From Apostichopus japonicus (taxonomy: Eukaryota > Echinodermata > Holothuroidea > Aspidochirotida > Stichopodidae): a stretch of DNA of 64,000 nt. The position numbers and the translations under genes were made by a program. The stretch is from assembly GCF_037975245.1 (NCBI RefSeq), contig NC_092567.1:3852214-3916213 (forward strand). Reading direction: 5' to 3'. Shown in pieces: positions 25,033 to 37,429 of the stretch; the first letter of the stretch is position 1; each line of letters opens with the position of its first letter. The notes under the pieces are model-generated. The model saw nothing but the letters and a program-made list of their open reading frames with translations, did no database searches and had not been told where the DNA came from.

Positions 25033-26098
25033 ATCTCTATGTTCCGACGTCTCTATGTTCCGACATCTCTATGTTCCGACATCTCTATGTTCCGACATCT
25101 CTATGTTCCGATGTCTCTATGTTCCGACAACTTTTTTTGGACTCTAATTTTTTTTTACCCAAATTTTTTCGGACTCAATTTTTTTTGGACCAAATTGTTG
25201 ACCAACATGTTTTCGCACCAACTTTTTTCGGAGCAAAATTATTTTAGACCAATATATTTTTATGACCAAATTTTTTTTGGACAAAATTTTTGACACCAAC
25301 ATGTTTTCGGACCAACTTTTTTCGGACCAAAATTTTTTTTGACCACTGATTTTGGTCCCAAAAAATTTGAGTACAAACAATTAAATTTCGGGTCACAAGC
25401 AATTTTCGGTCACAAGCACTTTTTGGGTCATAACAAACTTTGGGCCCTTTTTTTCCTGAAAAAAAATTGGTGCGTCCAAAAAATTGTGTCCCCCAAAAAG
25501 GTAGGTCAGAAAAAATGTTGGTCCAAAAAAATTAAATCCCCCCCAAAAAAAATTGGGTCCCAAAAATTTGGAGGCCCAAAAAATTAAGTCCCCCCCAAAA
25601 ATTTGGTCCGAAAAAATTTTGCTCAAAAAAAATTAGAGTCCAAACAATTTGTCGGAACATAGAGACGTCGGAACATAGAGACGTCGGAACATAGAGACGT
25701 CGGAACATAGAGACGTCGGAACATAGAGACGTCGGAACATAGAGACGTCGGAACATAGAGACGTCGGAACATAGAGACGTCGGAACATAGAGACGTCGGA
25801 ACATAGAGACGTCGGAACATAGAGACGTCGGAACATAGAGACGTCGGAACATAGAGACGTCGGAACATAGAGACGTCGGAACATAGAGACGTCGGAACAT
25901 AGAGACGTCGGAACATAGAGACGTCGGAACATAGAGACGTCGGAACATAGAGACGTCGGAACATAGAGACGTCGGAACATAGAGACGTCGGAACATAGAG
26001 ACGTCGGAACATAGAGACGTCGGAACATAGAGACGTCGGAACATAGAGACGTCGGAACATAGAGACGTCGGAACATAGAGACGTCGGAACATAGGGAT
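25033..26098. mobile_element. Foldback element with 16-bp repeat arms
   Basis: The left arm 25033-25128 has six units of atctctatgttccgac. The right arm 25651-26098 has 28 in-register units of gtcggaacatagagac, the reverse complement. Between them, 25130-25650 is itself imperfectly inverted: ggactctaatttttttt on the left mirrors aaaaaaaattagagtcc on the right, in T- and A-rich halves. Outside, accgttta-type flanks occur on both sides (about 25015, 26103). The 224-residue frame on the minus strand is the repeat translated and is not a gene. Confidence 0.85.
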
Positions 26099-26774
26099 GT
26101 CACCGTTTAGACACAGCACAGACGTATACACTGTTCGTACGTACACGAAGTAGGCTACGACTGTTGTACACATCCTGTATATCATCCAGCAACGTAAGTA
26201 TCTCATTTTAGCTGTAATTTTATCGGTGAAAGACTACCGATAAGGTGCTCACTTGAAACCAAGGCTTACGCATTGCCTGAATATCCAATATACTTTATAT
26301 ACGTCGCCACTAACAGCAGTATTATTGGATGGAAATTGTGCATATTAGCCGGTTGTATGGCATACTGTACCTTAGGCAAGCCTAAGCTAGGTACTATAGG
26401 GTAGGAGGTATCGAGTGTGCCGAGCCGAACAAGTACCTATCTCTGACATTAGGCTACTTGTTTATATTTGAAGGTCATGAGTAGGGGGCTTTGGGGCTTC
26501 CTTGCTGTTCTAAAGAATTGTAGCCTAAATTTACGTGTTACTACTACTAGTATCATGGTGGGATAATTGACGCACTTAAGCCTATAGGATTTGATCAACG
26601 ATGTACAGTACTGTATATCAAGGAAAAATCCAAATCACTCAACTGTATGTGTTTTTCATATGTGTAGTTCCTCAGAAATGTAATGATCTCTAAATATTTA
26701 GGGTTCTGTGCTTATGCACTGTACAATTGAGCAGAATTTGACCTCAAAATGTCTGCCGTGTCAAGTTCTTTCAT

Positions 26775-27052
26775 GGCCGTGGCTATTCTTACGACGAGTC
26801 GTAACAATTATTTATAAACTATTCTTACGACAAAGGCAAATTCAAGTGCAGTAAAGTAAATAAAGCAACTGCCATGTAGTAGGGGTAACCCTAACCCTAA
26901 ACATAACCCTAAACCTCAATCCTAACCCTTACCCTAACCGCAAATTATTGTTACTCCTCGTCGTAAAAATAGTACTCCTGGTCATGAAAATAGCAACTGC
27001 GCATGCGTAGTCGAAAATTATTCTTACAACTAGTTGTAAGAATAGCCACTTT
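26775..27052. mobile_element. Inverted-repeat element containing telomeric repeats
   Basis: The ends share gtggctattcttac in inverted orientation, each followed by a short palindrome (cttacgacgagtcgtaa, cttacaactagttgtaag). A 10-bp direct repeat gttctttcat flanks it (26765-26774, 27053-27062), a length compatible with Mutator-type insertion. It has no coding capacity. Confidence 0.7.
26884..26939. repeat. Interstitial telomere-type repeat
   Basis: Degenerate taaccc units (TTAGGG on the other strand), about nine in 56 bp. It lies in the centre of the 26775-27052 element. Confidence 0.85.
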
Positions 27053-27062
27053 GTTCTTTCAT

Positions 27063-29577
27063 ACCCCTAAATTGACACATTCGTTGATAAGCTAACTGTA
27101 GTGTAGTGTAGTGAGGCCTTAGTATACATCAATTGACTTTGTATGCAGTTTGCTATGCTCTGAGCCTCTAAGCTCAGACAGGTCAGGTCCCAGAGATAAG
27201 TGGTATCATATTGAGGTATTGTTGGTTATTTTTAGGGTGTAAGATTCCAAATGACCAAGAAACGTGCAAAACTGGGTGGAGGGTGTTAAAAGCTTAAGAA
27301 AAACCACAATTTGGTCAGCAAATAGCTGAAATGGATTCAAGCTGATGAAATATGTAATTCTGCTACACTGCAAAATGTTTAGGTGGCCTGCTGTATCGTT
27401 GCTAGTAATATTTGAAGGTGTGTCAATTACGAGGGTGCGTCAATCATGAAGCCTTTACTATACTACAGTTAGTTACTACTGCACGTGTAATGTACTGCAT
27501 TAAATGGTGATACCTAGTACTAGGTACTGCAGTACTACTACTGGTAGTCCTACAACTTACAAACTACGTGTAGGCTAATCAATCGCAAATTCAACTAATT
27601 CAATGCATCCTCACTAAGAAAGTAAGTATCCCATTTATCATGCTGGCAAATCAAAGCAGCTGTCACCACTGCCATTACCACTCAACAATTTGAACAATAA
27701 AGTACTACCGTGGTATTGGCCATTTTCGTTGAATAAAGGACCCAAGGAGTTCTCAATCATCATATTTTTCTGATGAAATGCAATTGGTTTTTGATTTGTT
27801 AGTGCAATGTGAATTGTGTAATTTCAATTGAACAATGCTTTGATAGGGAAATATTGGAAGGTTTGGCTGTCAATAAATTTGAGCTTAGGCTGGACAATTG
27901 TTTAATCAAAATCTTCATGACTTATGGAAGTGGATTGACTTCATTTTAGTCCATATAAGATTGTATATTCAATCAACAGGGAACATAATGAGAATGCTCA
28001 CGCTTCAACCTACCTTTTGGAGATAAAGCCCACCAGCCTGCTATGCTTGACTAGTCTAGAATTTTTTACTCATTTATGGCCAGACACAATTGTTCAAATA
28101 GTGCAGATTAGAGAAGGGTGTCTTTGAACTCAGTCACATCTATGTATAATACTCATAGAGTAACATAACATATCCTAGGCCTATACTGTTACTTTAGTCT
28201 TAGAAGAGTTGTGACCATCCATCTTACACCTATTTTGTATTTCAGACCTGTAGATGAAGTTATGTCCAAGATTAAGAAAAACTAGCCATTTGCAGGCAGC
28301 TACTGTATTAACTACTGCAAAGAGAAAACAGATCACACTTCATTGACATCTTGTTGGATAGATGACAAAATAGGTACAGTACATTGTTAAATTTTGTATC
28401 TTTTCCAGTTAAACTTAGTACAAAGCATTTTGTCAGAGCTTATATGTAACTTAAAGTGTGCTTGCTGTATTCCAAGTTCCAACATTCAACATGCCAACTC
28501 TACAAGAGATAATGCTCAAGCCAAGCTAGACATGATCTGAACCTCTCAGAATCAATCAGTTTAACAACATTTATTTTTTCATCGTCTTTGCAAACTGAAC
28601 TGTACCAGAAGAACACATACTAGTGAAAAACATAAGAAGAATGATGTATATATTTCCAGGCTAATTTGAAGTCAGAGCTTTTTTTTTAACTTCTACAGTC
28701 TACAGCTAGAATGTAATCTCATAAGCTTTTAAAGTGATAGCATGCTTAATATGGGGCCAGTAAGTACAGATCTTTAAGATACAATTAGTTGATTTGTTGC
28801 AGTTTCTGTGATCATGGGAGATGTATACGTCTCACATCTCAATTGCTACACATACCAATTTTCTTGCAAAATTTCAAGATTTTGTGTCATGTTATATACA
28901 GAAAAGGTCTTGATCCGGCTGCAATAGTCTCTTTAAAGCTTTGATATGAGATTGATATAAACTAGTGTTTGCACAAGTAACCCAAGTACCCGCCCAACTG
29001 ATTGCTACCTGGTTCCGAACATACTACCCGGTTCCGACGTAAAATGTAAAGTTATATTTTTGTACAAAATGTATAAGTTTGTTCAGGAAACCTATTGCCG
29101 CATTGTGTTTAATGTTTGCCTCAATGCCCCCGAAAAATAAATTACAGTTACTGTAGAAATGTTGATACGACTTGAATCCATAGTCGCCATAGTCACAAGC
29201 TGCTACTGTATTTCATCAGTAAACACGTCTGATTCTTCAAGAATTAATGTATGTTACGCCTAATGTTCAGTTGTAACATAAGAACAGGCCTCGGAATATG
29301 GCCAATATTTTTACTCAAAGTAATGATGCACAAGTAAGAGCAAACTTCCCAAGTTAAAAAGCAACATTGGAGTAGTTTTTAGTTGTTATGATTTTTTTAT
29401 GTTATGTTCTGTCTGGTAATGTTCTACAGTAATTCTAGAGAAGTTACCACAGTACCGTTAGGTACCTGAACCTCCCCCCCCCCCTTCTCCTTCATATCTC
29501 TACTTACATCAATTCTTTAAAGTGCATTGAATTTCATCTATATTAAAATCAATTGAGGAGTATTTGTTTCTCTTTAG
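27063..29577. other. Probable 5' intronic or intergenic DNA
   Basis: AT-rich DNA. An exon-like stretch 28246-28371 (acceptor TATTTCAG, donor ATAG|GTACAG) contains short frames such as PVDEVMSKIKKN ending in stops, so it could be an untranslated exon of the 29578 gene or the end of an upstream one. Confidence 0.35.
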
Positions 29578-32500
29578 CAGCCAGAGAATGAGGAAGAAGC
29601 TACAGACAGTGATGTCAGAGATAACTCTGTAGTACCCGTAAGTTTTTGTTGCACTTGTTTTTCATTCTGTTGTTTCGGACAAATTTGTTTATAAGTCAGG
29701 TAAGTTGCAGACATTTATGGATATGATTGCACCTGTGCACTAGCTCTTTTTACCACACAGAAAAGTTATACTCTGATAAGCCCTTTCTCTGGAGAGTTAA
29801 GACTTTGTATTTCTGTGGAGGTGTGAGTGTGTGGGGGGGGGGGGAGGGGGGATAGCATGGGATTGGCTGGTAATCAGTTTGTTCATGGCTGAGTGCCTGA
29901 ATTTCTTGCTGTCAAAAGTTCTTGCAGTCAAAAGTTTGCTGACTACTGGTTTAAGTACACTGGTTTGAAACCACAAACCTATTTCATATAAAATACACTT
30001 ATATTTAGTGTTGCCCTTTATTTAAAATACTCTTTCATTATACTTCATTCAAATCTACAAAATGAAATTTCTTCCAGGCAGCGACCAATGACAGTTCCAG
30101 CCTGGAAAACATGTCCTTTTGTGGCCTTTTGAAGGTAATCCTTCTGCTTTATTGATCATCTAAGAAAGATTCATCAATAGACTAGGCTGTGTAAAACAGA
30201 GCAATATAAATCATGCTCATCTAATCAATACTGTAGTTCGTTTAACAGCCTTTACTGTACATTAACTTTGACAAAGGCTTGCTTTTATTTTACAGTATTG
30301 ATTGATTGTTTACTTGGTTGATTAGTTGGTTATGTTTGATTATTTAAATATCTATTTTTATTGCAACCCCATTAAAAGAAAACATTTAATAAAATGGATA
30401 AATCTAGGACTATGTCAATGTGTTAAAACTATAAGATATCTCTTTGCAATTGCAATGCAAGAAAGCAAATTGCAAAAACACGTGTCAATTGAGCAATAGG
30501 ATCTATGCTACATGACCCTAACCTGCTAGGATCACCTTAAATAAACTTAATGTTGACATTGTAAAAATGTGTCAGAACTCATTCATGCTTGCTTCATATG
30601 TTATTCCATACAGATAGCAATTATCCCCTACTCATAACTTAAAGTTAAACCAGTCCATGATGAAATGTTGAAAGGAATAATATATCCTAAAGTATTCACT
30701 AGAAAGCGGACAAGTCAATACCAAATAATTGGAAAAAGGCAAAAAGAGTACTGCATAGAATCCAATATTAAAGCACTATAGTGAGGTTGATCTGTATACA
30801 TCTTATTGCCATTTATGCATTTGGGATTTTTAGTGGGTAAACTTCATGTTCATTGTGTATCTGTAAATGTTTGTTCATTCATTCAATAACTTTAAGAAAT
30901 TGTGTATGCCCAGTTAGAATACTCACTCTAAAACCACATTGAGAGTTGCCTCCTCTGTTGATTGCCTAATTTTGTTACTGCAGGCAATACTGCATGTGCA
31001 GAGGTTAACATTGATCCCTTTTGACCCTGTTTGTAATGGGGAGAAACATTGGGGCTGTGAAAAATTATCCCTTGGCTTCTGTTTTGCAACAAATGGCAAG
31101 GGGATGGGGAATTTCTTGTCCTATATTGCTCTGTACGTACATTAAGGTCAAAAATAGCAGTGCTAGACATTTCACTATTAATATAGCATACTTAATAATG
31201 TTGCCCCACTCCAAAACATCTCCCCTTTCTATTCAATCTCGACCCTACCCCTCATCTAAACCTGTTAAGCAGACCCAATGCAAGATAACATTGAAAGTTT
31301 CCTCCCTTTTAGATTGCCTTATTATGTTATTGATAACTTTCAATTATGAAGAGGTAAACATAGACCCCAATTATACATATTTGCAATGGGCCACAGGGAT
31401 TTATTGTGGGCTATCAAATATTCCCCCAGCTGGCTACCATCTGGAAGCTAAGGGTAGATTTCTTGGTGGTCCTGATTTATCCCCCCCCCCTTATCCTCCC
31501 CTCCTTGTTTGGCTAAACTACAGGATATATCCCTACCCTACTTTTCTTCTTTTTATTATCTAACCGATTTAATTTCACGGTAGTATTCTTAGATATACTT
31601 CCCAATATACCTTTGCCTATATGTAATAATGTTCACCTACTCCCAAATATCTTTGTCACATTTTTCCTTTAATCTCTACCCTCACCCATTCTCCATGCCC
31701 TCGTATGCATGAAACGATGTAAAATCAAATTGAGAGGTGCTTCCTTTATTGATTGTCTAATTTTGATAACTGCAATACTCAATGTGTATAGGTTAACAGA
31801 GACCCTATTTTAAACTGTTTCCAACGGAAGGATCGGAGAGGGGGGGGGGGTGATCATTGGGGCTCTGAAGTGTACCCCCAGCTGGCTTCCATCTGGAAGC
31901 TGAGGGTAGACTTCTTGGTGGTCCTGATTATGTTTTTAAGTCTTCCCTGTGGATGCTCTGCCTCCCCCCCCCCCCCTTGTTTGTCCAAGCTACTGGGCAT
32001 ATTCCTGCCCTGTTTTTTTCTACCTAAGGGATGAACAAATGTCAGCGGTATTGTTTAAAAATCTTCTGTTATACCTTCCATCTGGAAGCTAAGGGATGAC
32101 TTCTTGGCGGTCCTGATCCCCGTTTGATCCCCTTCCTTTTGATAAGCTACTGGGTATATCCTCTGCCTTCCTTTTTTGTTGCCTGGCTAATAAATTAATT
32201 TCAAAGGTGGTATTCCTATATACTTACCAATACCTTTGCCTATATGTACTTAAGTTATCCCAACCCAATATATTTCTCTTGATCACTCTTAATGTATAGA
32301 GGTTAAAGATGTATAGGCCCCTAACTAAATGCTATACTTGCTATATGATTTCAAACTGCACTTTTCCTGGAGGCATTACCCTCTAAACTTTTCCCATAAT
32401 GCTAAATAAGCAAAGAAGATGGCTGGATGTCCCAGTGAGGTAAATTACCTTCAGGGTGGTAATATGAAGAGTATAAAAATTATGACCATATGCAATGGAC

Positions 32501-35500
32501 CATATTTGAAAATTTTGCATATTTGGGGTCAATACAGCATACCTTTAACATAGACCCTTTTTACCCTGTTTGCAATGGGAGAATCATTCAGGGGCCGGGC
32601 TGTGAAACATTTCCGTTCTGTCTTGAAGCTAAGGATGTTGGGGGGGGGGGGGGGGTTTGTTGGAGTTGCCTTGACCTCCATTGCTTTGGCTATCCTGTAC
32701 TTTGAGGTTAAAGGTAGCAATAGTAGTATTTCATTTATGTACTATTTTAACCCACGTTAAAGAACCCTCCCACTTTCTGTTCAATTCCTACATTTACCAT
32801 CATCTACTCCTGGTATGTATTGAAAACCAATGCCAAATCACATTGAGAGATAACTCCCTTATTGATTTTGTAATGTTGTTACTTTCACACAAAATATTGT
32901 ATACCTTGAAACTTTTGCTATAACCTGTATAGGTTTAGTATACACCCCATTGAAGGGTAGGGGGAATGGTGATGGCAAATGGGCTGTAAATTTGTATCTC
33001 TTGGCTTCCACTTCAGCTGAAGGGATGTACATACCACATAGTATATGTCCCACCTATTTTCTCTTGCTATAAGAATTTGACTCTCCTGTACAAAAAAAAA
33101 AAAATGCAATGACTCTCTGTAGAGTAAGCAATTACCCTGACATGTCACACAATTGAATAGAAGCATGCTGATAACAGCCAATCATATATGGTGTAAAATA
33201 GTTTTTGAATAATCTACCATTTGATTTTAAAATGTTGTATATAGGACTTTTGACATCATATACTATTTTAATTGTACATGATTTCATCTCATTCAGCTAG
33301 TTATGTTCAATCTTCCTGATCTTCCAAAATTATGATGTGTTGGATATTTGTTTTGCAGAAACACACACAAACTGACTGCAACAACAAGACAGATGGAAAA
33401 TATTCAGTCTCTGAATCAGATGAGGATGGTGAGTTTGACTGTTTCTCCACAGGATTGTCCTTAGCCGGCTAACTAAATGTAGTACCTTGTAAATTTCCAG
33501 CTAACTGCACTCTGCTTGCTTTTATGTTATCTTTATGTTACTGTACAATAAACCACATATAAAAAAGTGAGGTATATGACTAGAACAGAACAACTGTTGA
33601 AGATATAATCTTATAGGTCATACTGCTGTATTGGCCCCAAATATAGCATGCTACCGCAAAAAAAAGTTTCCTACAATTATGTAATCCACCTGCCATGGTC
33701 GTAAAATGACCTCATTTTAACAGTTAGCCTGCACTGCCTGGCACATATCTTTCCTTGTATCAGAATCTTTGTGTATTGACACTGTCTTGTAAACTACACT
33801 GTCGACATATAACGATATATTACCACACAGTGTTTACACGAAGAACCTCACAGTGTCAAGCTGTGCAGACTACTTCATAGTGACCATCATCGAGGTAAAT
33901 GAATCTGGAGAAACTATCACACAGTAAATACGCGCGTACCATGCATGGAGGGTCATGTGATGTGTTCCAGGGTGGTACTAATATATTACTCTCCCCATTA
34001 CGCATGATGATTTCACCCAACTAGTACGTAAATGTGTACGCGTGCTTAGAGCAGCAGACGACACCCGTTACCTAGCAATAACCGTGCATGTAGCCTAACG
34101 TGATAGCTATATTCCCGTCGAGCAGCATTAGGCTCTGTCCCATGGAGAATTCCATGGTTGCACTGAACTAAACATTTCCCCACAGCAACACGTCCAGTTC
34201 AACAATCCTTTTCGACAAAAAATCGTTCTTGATAATACAATTCAGACATCGACATTTCCCGCTGCAAGCCCAATGTATCTGTACTTGTTCTGTGCCAGCA
34301 TGTCTAACGTTAGCATATTAGCTATGAAGTACCAGTACCTTCTTATGCCGGTAGTTCCCATGTCCGAACCGACAAATCTTTCACAAAGTCACTAACACTA
34401 TTCTCGAACTGCTACACAGAAATATCAGTTTGGTACCACCCTGGAACACATCACATGACCCTCCATGCATGGTACGCGCGCGCCCAATTGACATGAATCC
34501 TCCAGATTCATTTACCTCGATGGTGACCATCAGTGAAGGTGGCAGGTTGATAACATAATTACGAAACTTTCCTGGCTATTGCGTGCTATAATTGGTCACA
34601 ACACAACAGATATTGCAATGTAGCATTTACACATACTGAAATACAAACTTTTCTTACTTTGGTAATAAACTGGAAACAACAATTAAGGCTATTTAGGGAC
34701 CATTTTCATCTAAAGGCTAGAGGGTTCAGTTGAAATTCACTGCCAAAGTCTGAAAACCTCAAGTAGCAGTGGGTACATTGTTTAGATATTAACTCTTTAT
34801 CTTTAGACATTGATCAATTTATAAAGAAGAATTCCACTCAAAAACTTGCCTGAATTCATCCTTTCATATACAAATTTAGTCAGACTATAATCAAGCATTC
34901 ACATTTAAGCATGTCCGATATGAGGAGAAGAAAGAGCATGGGGAAATTCATCCTCATCACAGTAAGCTGGTCAACCATTAATACTCATTTACATAAGGAC
35001 AAGCACACAATCTGTAGGCATACATGACACTTAAAGAGGGGGTGAAATGGACAGATTTATGAATCATCATTTTATATACACTCGTAGCTTTCCAATGATA
35101 CACAATTTGTGTCAAACAAAGCTTGCATCCTTCAGGAATAAACAATCAAAAATTCTCGGGCAATAAAATCTTTCCAAAAAATTGTTGTATATATGGTCGA
35201 GGAACCCAGTTCACTTCCGAGACGCTTTTTTACATTCTTAAACTTCTGAGTACACACAACATTACACTGTTGCAGTGCTCTATAGTAATTGAGATTACCT
35301 GTAGGTGACTGGCGTTGTGTTATGATTTTAACGTAACAATTGGATGATACAACTTTAACACACAGGCTAGCCTGTTATAGAACGTCTATTAGTTAGGTCT
35401 AGACCCATGTTACTACTACTAGTACTATAGGGTTGCACTTGCACTGTAAGTAACACAATTTATAGAAGATTTGCTACTATGTTAAGTAGCAGGATCATTG

Positions 35501-37117
35501 ACATTCGAGTAAATTTAACTCATATTATGGTCTTAATAATGGTGGTTTTGTCAAAATTCCGTCCAATTTCGGTTCAGGATAGTCCAACCATTCTGCTCGG
35601 GGACTTCCATCGGCAGCAACCCGTCTCGGCCATCGGGAACGTATTACAATTCTTCTGCAAGGGGCTCAATTGATAGGATAAAACACCAATATCTTCATCA
35701 CCCTCAAAAACTATTTCCTCTTCTTCTTCCTCAAGAAAATAATTGTTGTCAAAGCTTTTGAATGTTCTGAGAGGTAAAGGCCCATTTCCTCGGAATCGGA
35801 AGATTCGGGAGATGACTTTTTCAGTTGATGAGGAGAGTGTGTTGTAGTTACCTGTACTTAGTAAACTGAATGACTCCGTAACAGTAAATATCGGGCAGTC
35901 GGCTTTGGCTGAAATGGTCCCTTTACTGACGTCATATGAACTGCAGGTTTTTTCACAAGTGTCTGCTCGGGAGTTCTCTGGGGAATACTTCGACAGCGAA
36001 TTTCTGGCTTTGGCAGCTGCATTTACGGGAAGTAGTGAATGCATGGTGTTGAAGTAATGTAGATAAATATTTCTAAGACATGAAAATCCACCATTTCATC
36101 CCCTCTTTAACTTCCAAGTTATGTCTCATACAAGAGTTGAATTTGATTAATAAACTCATGTGTTTTTGCACCATATTGACTGAAAAAAGCTTGCTTTACT
36201 TTTGGAAATGTCAAGAAGTAAAACCATAGTCAACCAGGAAGCTCATAGCCCATAGTTTTTATGTCTATGTTACTTCAGATTTAAGACAATGAAGACTCGC
36301 CCCAAACCGCGTGCGGCCATCTGCAAAACTTAACTTTCTGTTGGTTGCAAGTGAAGTTTTGTTCGTGTCGCTTCAAAATGCCGACAGTAATGAAACGTGA
36401 TACCGTGTTATCTTTAGCTGAACCTGAGATGTCCATTGCTGTATCGTGTATACACTGTGCCATGGGTATTGACCGCAGCTGTATGTACTGACTGTACACT
36501 AGTGTCTTATTACCGACGGTAGCAAGCTGTGTGTGTATTTTCTGGCATCGATGGTGGTGTCTAACACTTCTGTTACACCTCATTCGAAACTAGGTCAGAT
36601 TACCGGCATTAGATGTTCTTTTTGCGCGAGTCTTCACACCCTTTAATTGCCGTCATAGTTTGTTTTGAGTCAGCCAGAATGAAAGTTTGAAACAGTTAAG
36701 TGTAGTAAAACAGAAATGAAGTATTTTGTTTTTCCTTTAAAATGTAGAAGCCTGTATTATTCATTCTCTTCATCGTTATGTACCGTTGCTACACAACATT
36801 GCTAATCTGTCACTCACATGTAATATTGGTTTATTGCAATGTGAAATCAAGTGGTGAAACACACAGAATGGACAAGAGTGGACTAACTACACTGTAAGAC
36901 AAGACTGGACTAACTACACTGTAAAACTCCTTGTCCCTTAAATCATTCTGAAGCACAATATGGCTATGTTGATGAATAATCCAACCAGAGTTCATAAGTA
37001 ATTTAGGCTGTTATCATATATATATCATATACCACAGGAAAATTTACACCAGAACCTGATGAAAGAAGCATGGAACTGGGAACACTTCGTGAAAGTTGTG
37101 AAAGTGTCTTCATCTGA
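29578..37117 (+). CDS. Plus-strand gene for an acidic Ser/Glu-rich protein (partial, four joined exons)
   Basis: Four exons join in one frame: 29578-29637 (QPENEEEATDSD..., phase 0-0; a NAGNAG acceptor allows loss of one Gln), 30078-30134 (AATNDSSSLENMSF..., 0-0), 33359-33428 (KHTQTDCNNKTDG... SESDED, 0-1) and 37038-37117 (KFTPEPDERSMELG..., stop TGA at 37115). All have sound AG acceptors and GTAAGT, GTAATC or GTGAGT donors. The product is rich in Glu, Asp and Ser with no recognised domain, so it is probably disordered. An alternative last exon at 37301 also fits phase 1. No start codon is seen; the exon-like stretch 28246-28371 ends in a stop in its best frame and may be untranslated. I do not recognise the family. 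Confidence 0.5.
30925..32990. repeat. Degenerate tandem repeat, ~350-550-bp spacing, array 1
   Basis: Recurring blocks such as cattgagag...cctcc...attgattg followed by gaggttaacat and tttgcaatggg occur near 30932, 31287, 31723 and 32835. Poly-G/C runs mark several units. The same family forms the array at 39850-41870. It lies in an intron of the 29578 gene. Open frames here are repeat artefacts. Confidence 0.65.
33880..34532. mobile_element. Inverted-repeat (MITE-like) element
   Basis: The left arm from 33890 (tcgaggtaaatgaatctgga...) and the right arm ending 34520 (...tccagattcatttacctcga) are inverted, as are inner blocks ccatgcatggagggtcatgt (33943) and acatgaccctccatgcatgg (34452). Flanking tgaccatca occurs in direct orientation on both sides. 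No coding capacity. Confidence 0.65.
35035..36106 (-). mobile_element. TTAA-flanked DNA transposon remnant with an open frame
   Basis: The inverted ends agagggggtgaaatgg and ccatttcatcccctct (one mismatch) are each flanked by TTAA (35031-35034, 36107-36110), the target site of piggyBac and Kolobok elements. A 156-residue minus-strand frame (36044-35574) begins MHSLLPVNAAAKARNS and contains a six-Glu run; I do not recognise its family and see no DDE triad. It lies in an intron of the 29578 gene. Confidence 0.7.
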
Positions 37118-37300
37118 ATTTATTGAAATCTATATTTCTTTTTAATTAAAGAAGACATCAATGTCGATATCAGTAATGATTGGCTCTGTGTACAGTGAAT
37201 GTAATTGGGCAGTTTGTGGTGACCGTGGGTGTTACCAATGCATTTGCAACCATGGTTTAAGTGCAATTTGTCATTTCTTTTACTTCTTATTTACAGCTCA

Positions 37301-37421
37301 TAAACCGCTTCAGCAAAGGCAAGGATGTCCACAGAGATTGTCACAGTGCCCATTCTGTTTAAAGACCTTGGCTGGATCTCAGCTTTCTCGACAAAAAGAA
37401 ATCAAGAACCATTTCAATTAA
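37301..37421 (+). CDS. Alternative last exon with a CxxC...H zinc-finger-like end
   Basis: The acceptor CTTATTTACAG precedes a phase-1 frame running to TAA at 37421. It encodes HKPLQQRQGCPQRL followed by CPFCLKTLAGSQLSRQ and ends KNHFN. The Cys-x2-Cys and downstream His look like a small zinc finger, but a fourth ligand is not obvious. It can follow the exon ending at 33428 (phase 1) in place of the 37038 exon, giving two different C-termini. It could also belong to a separate gene. Confidence 0.4.
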
Positions 37422-37429
37422 GAATTTTG

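Noticed and set aside
25532-26206. 224-residue repetitive frame (MFRRLYVPTSLCSDVS units), and resemblance to a CRISPR array
   Set aside because: It is a 16-bp tandem repeat read in frame; three units make 48 nt, so any frame stays open. There are no spacers between units, so it is not CRISPR.
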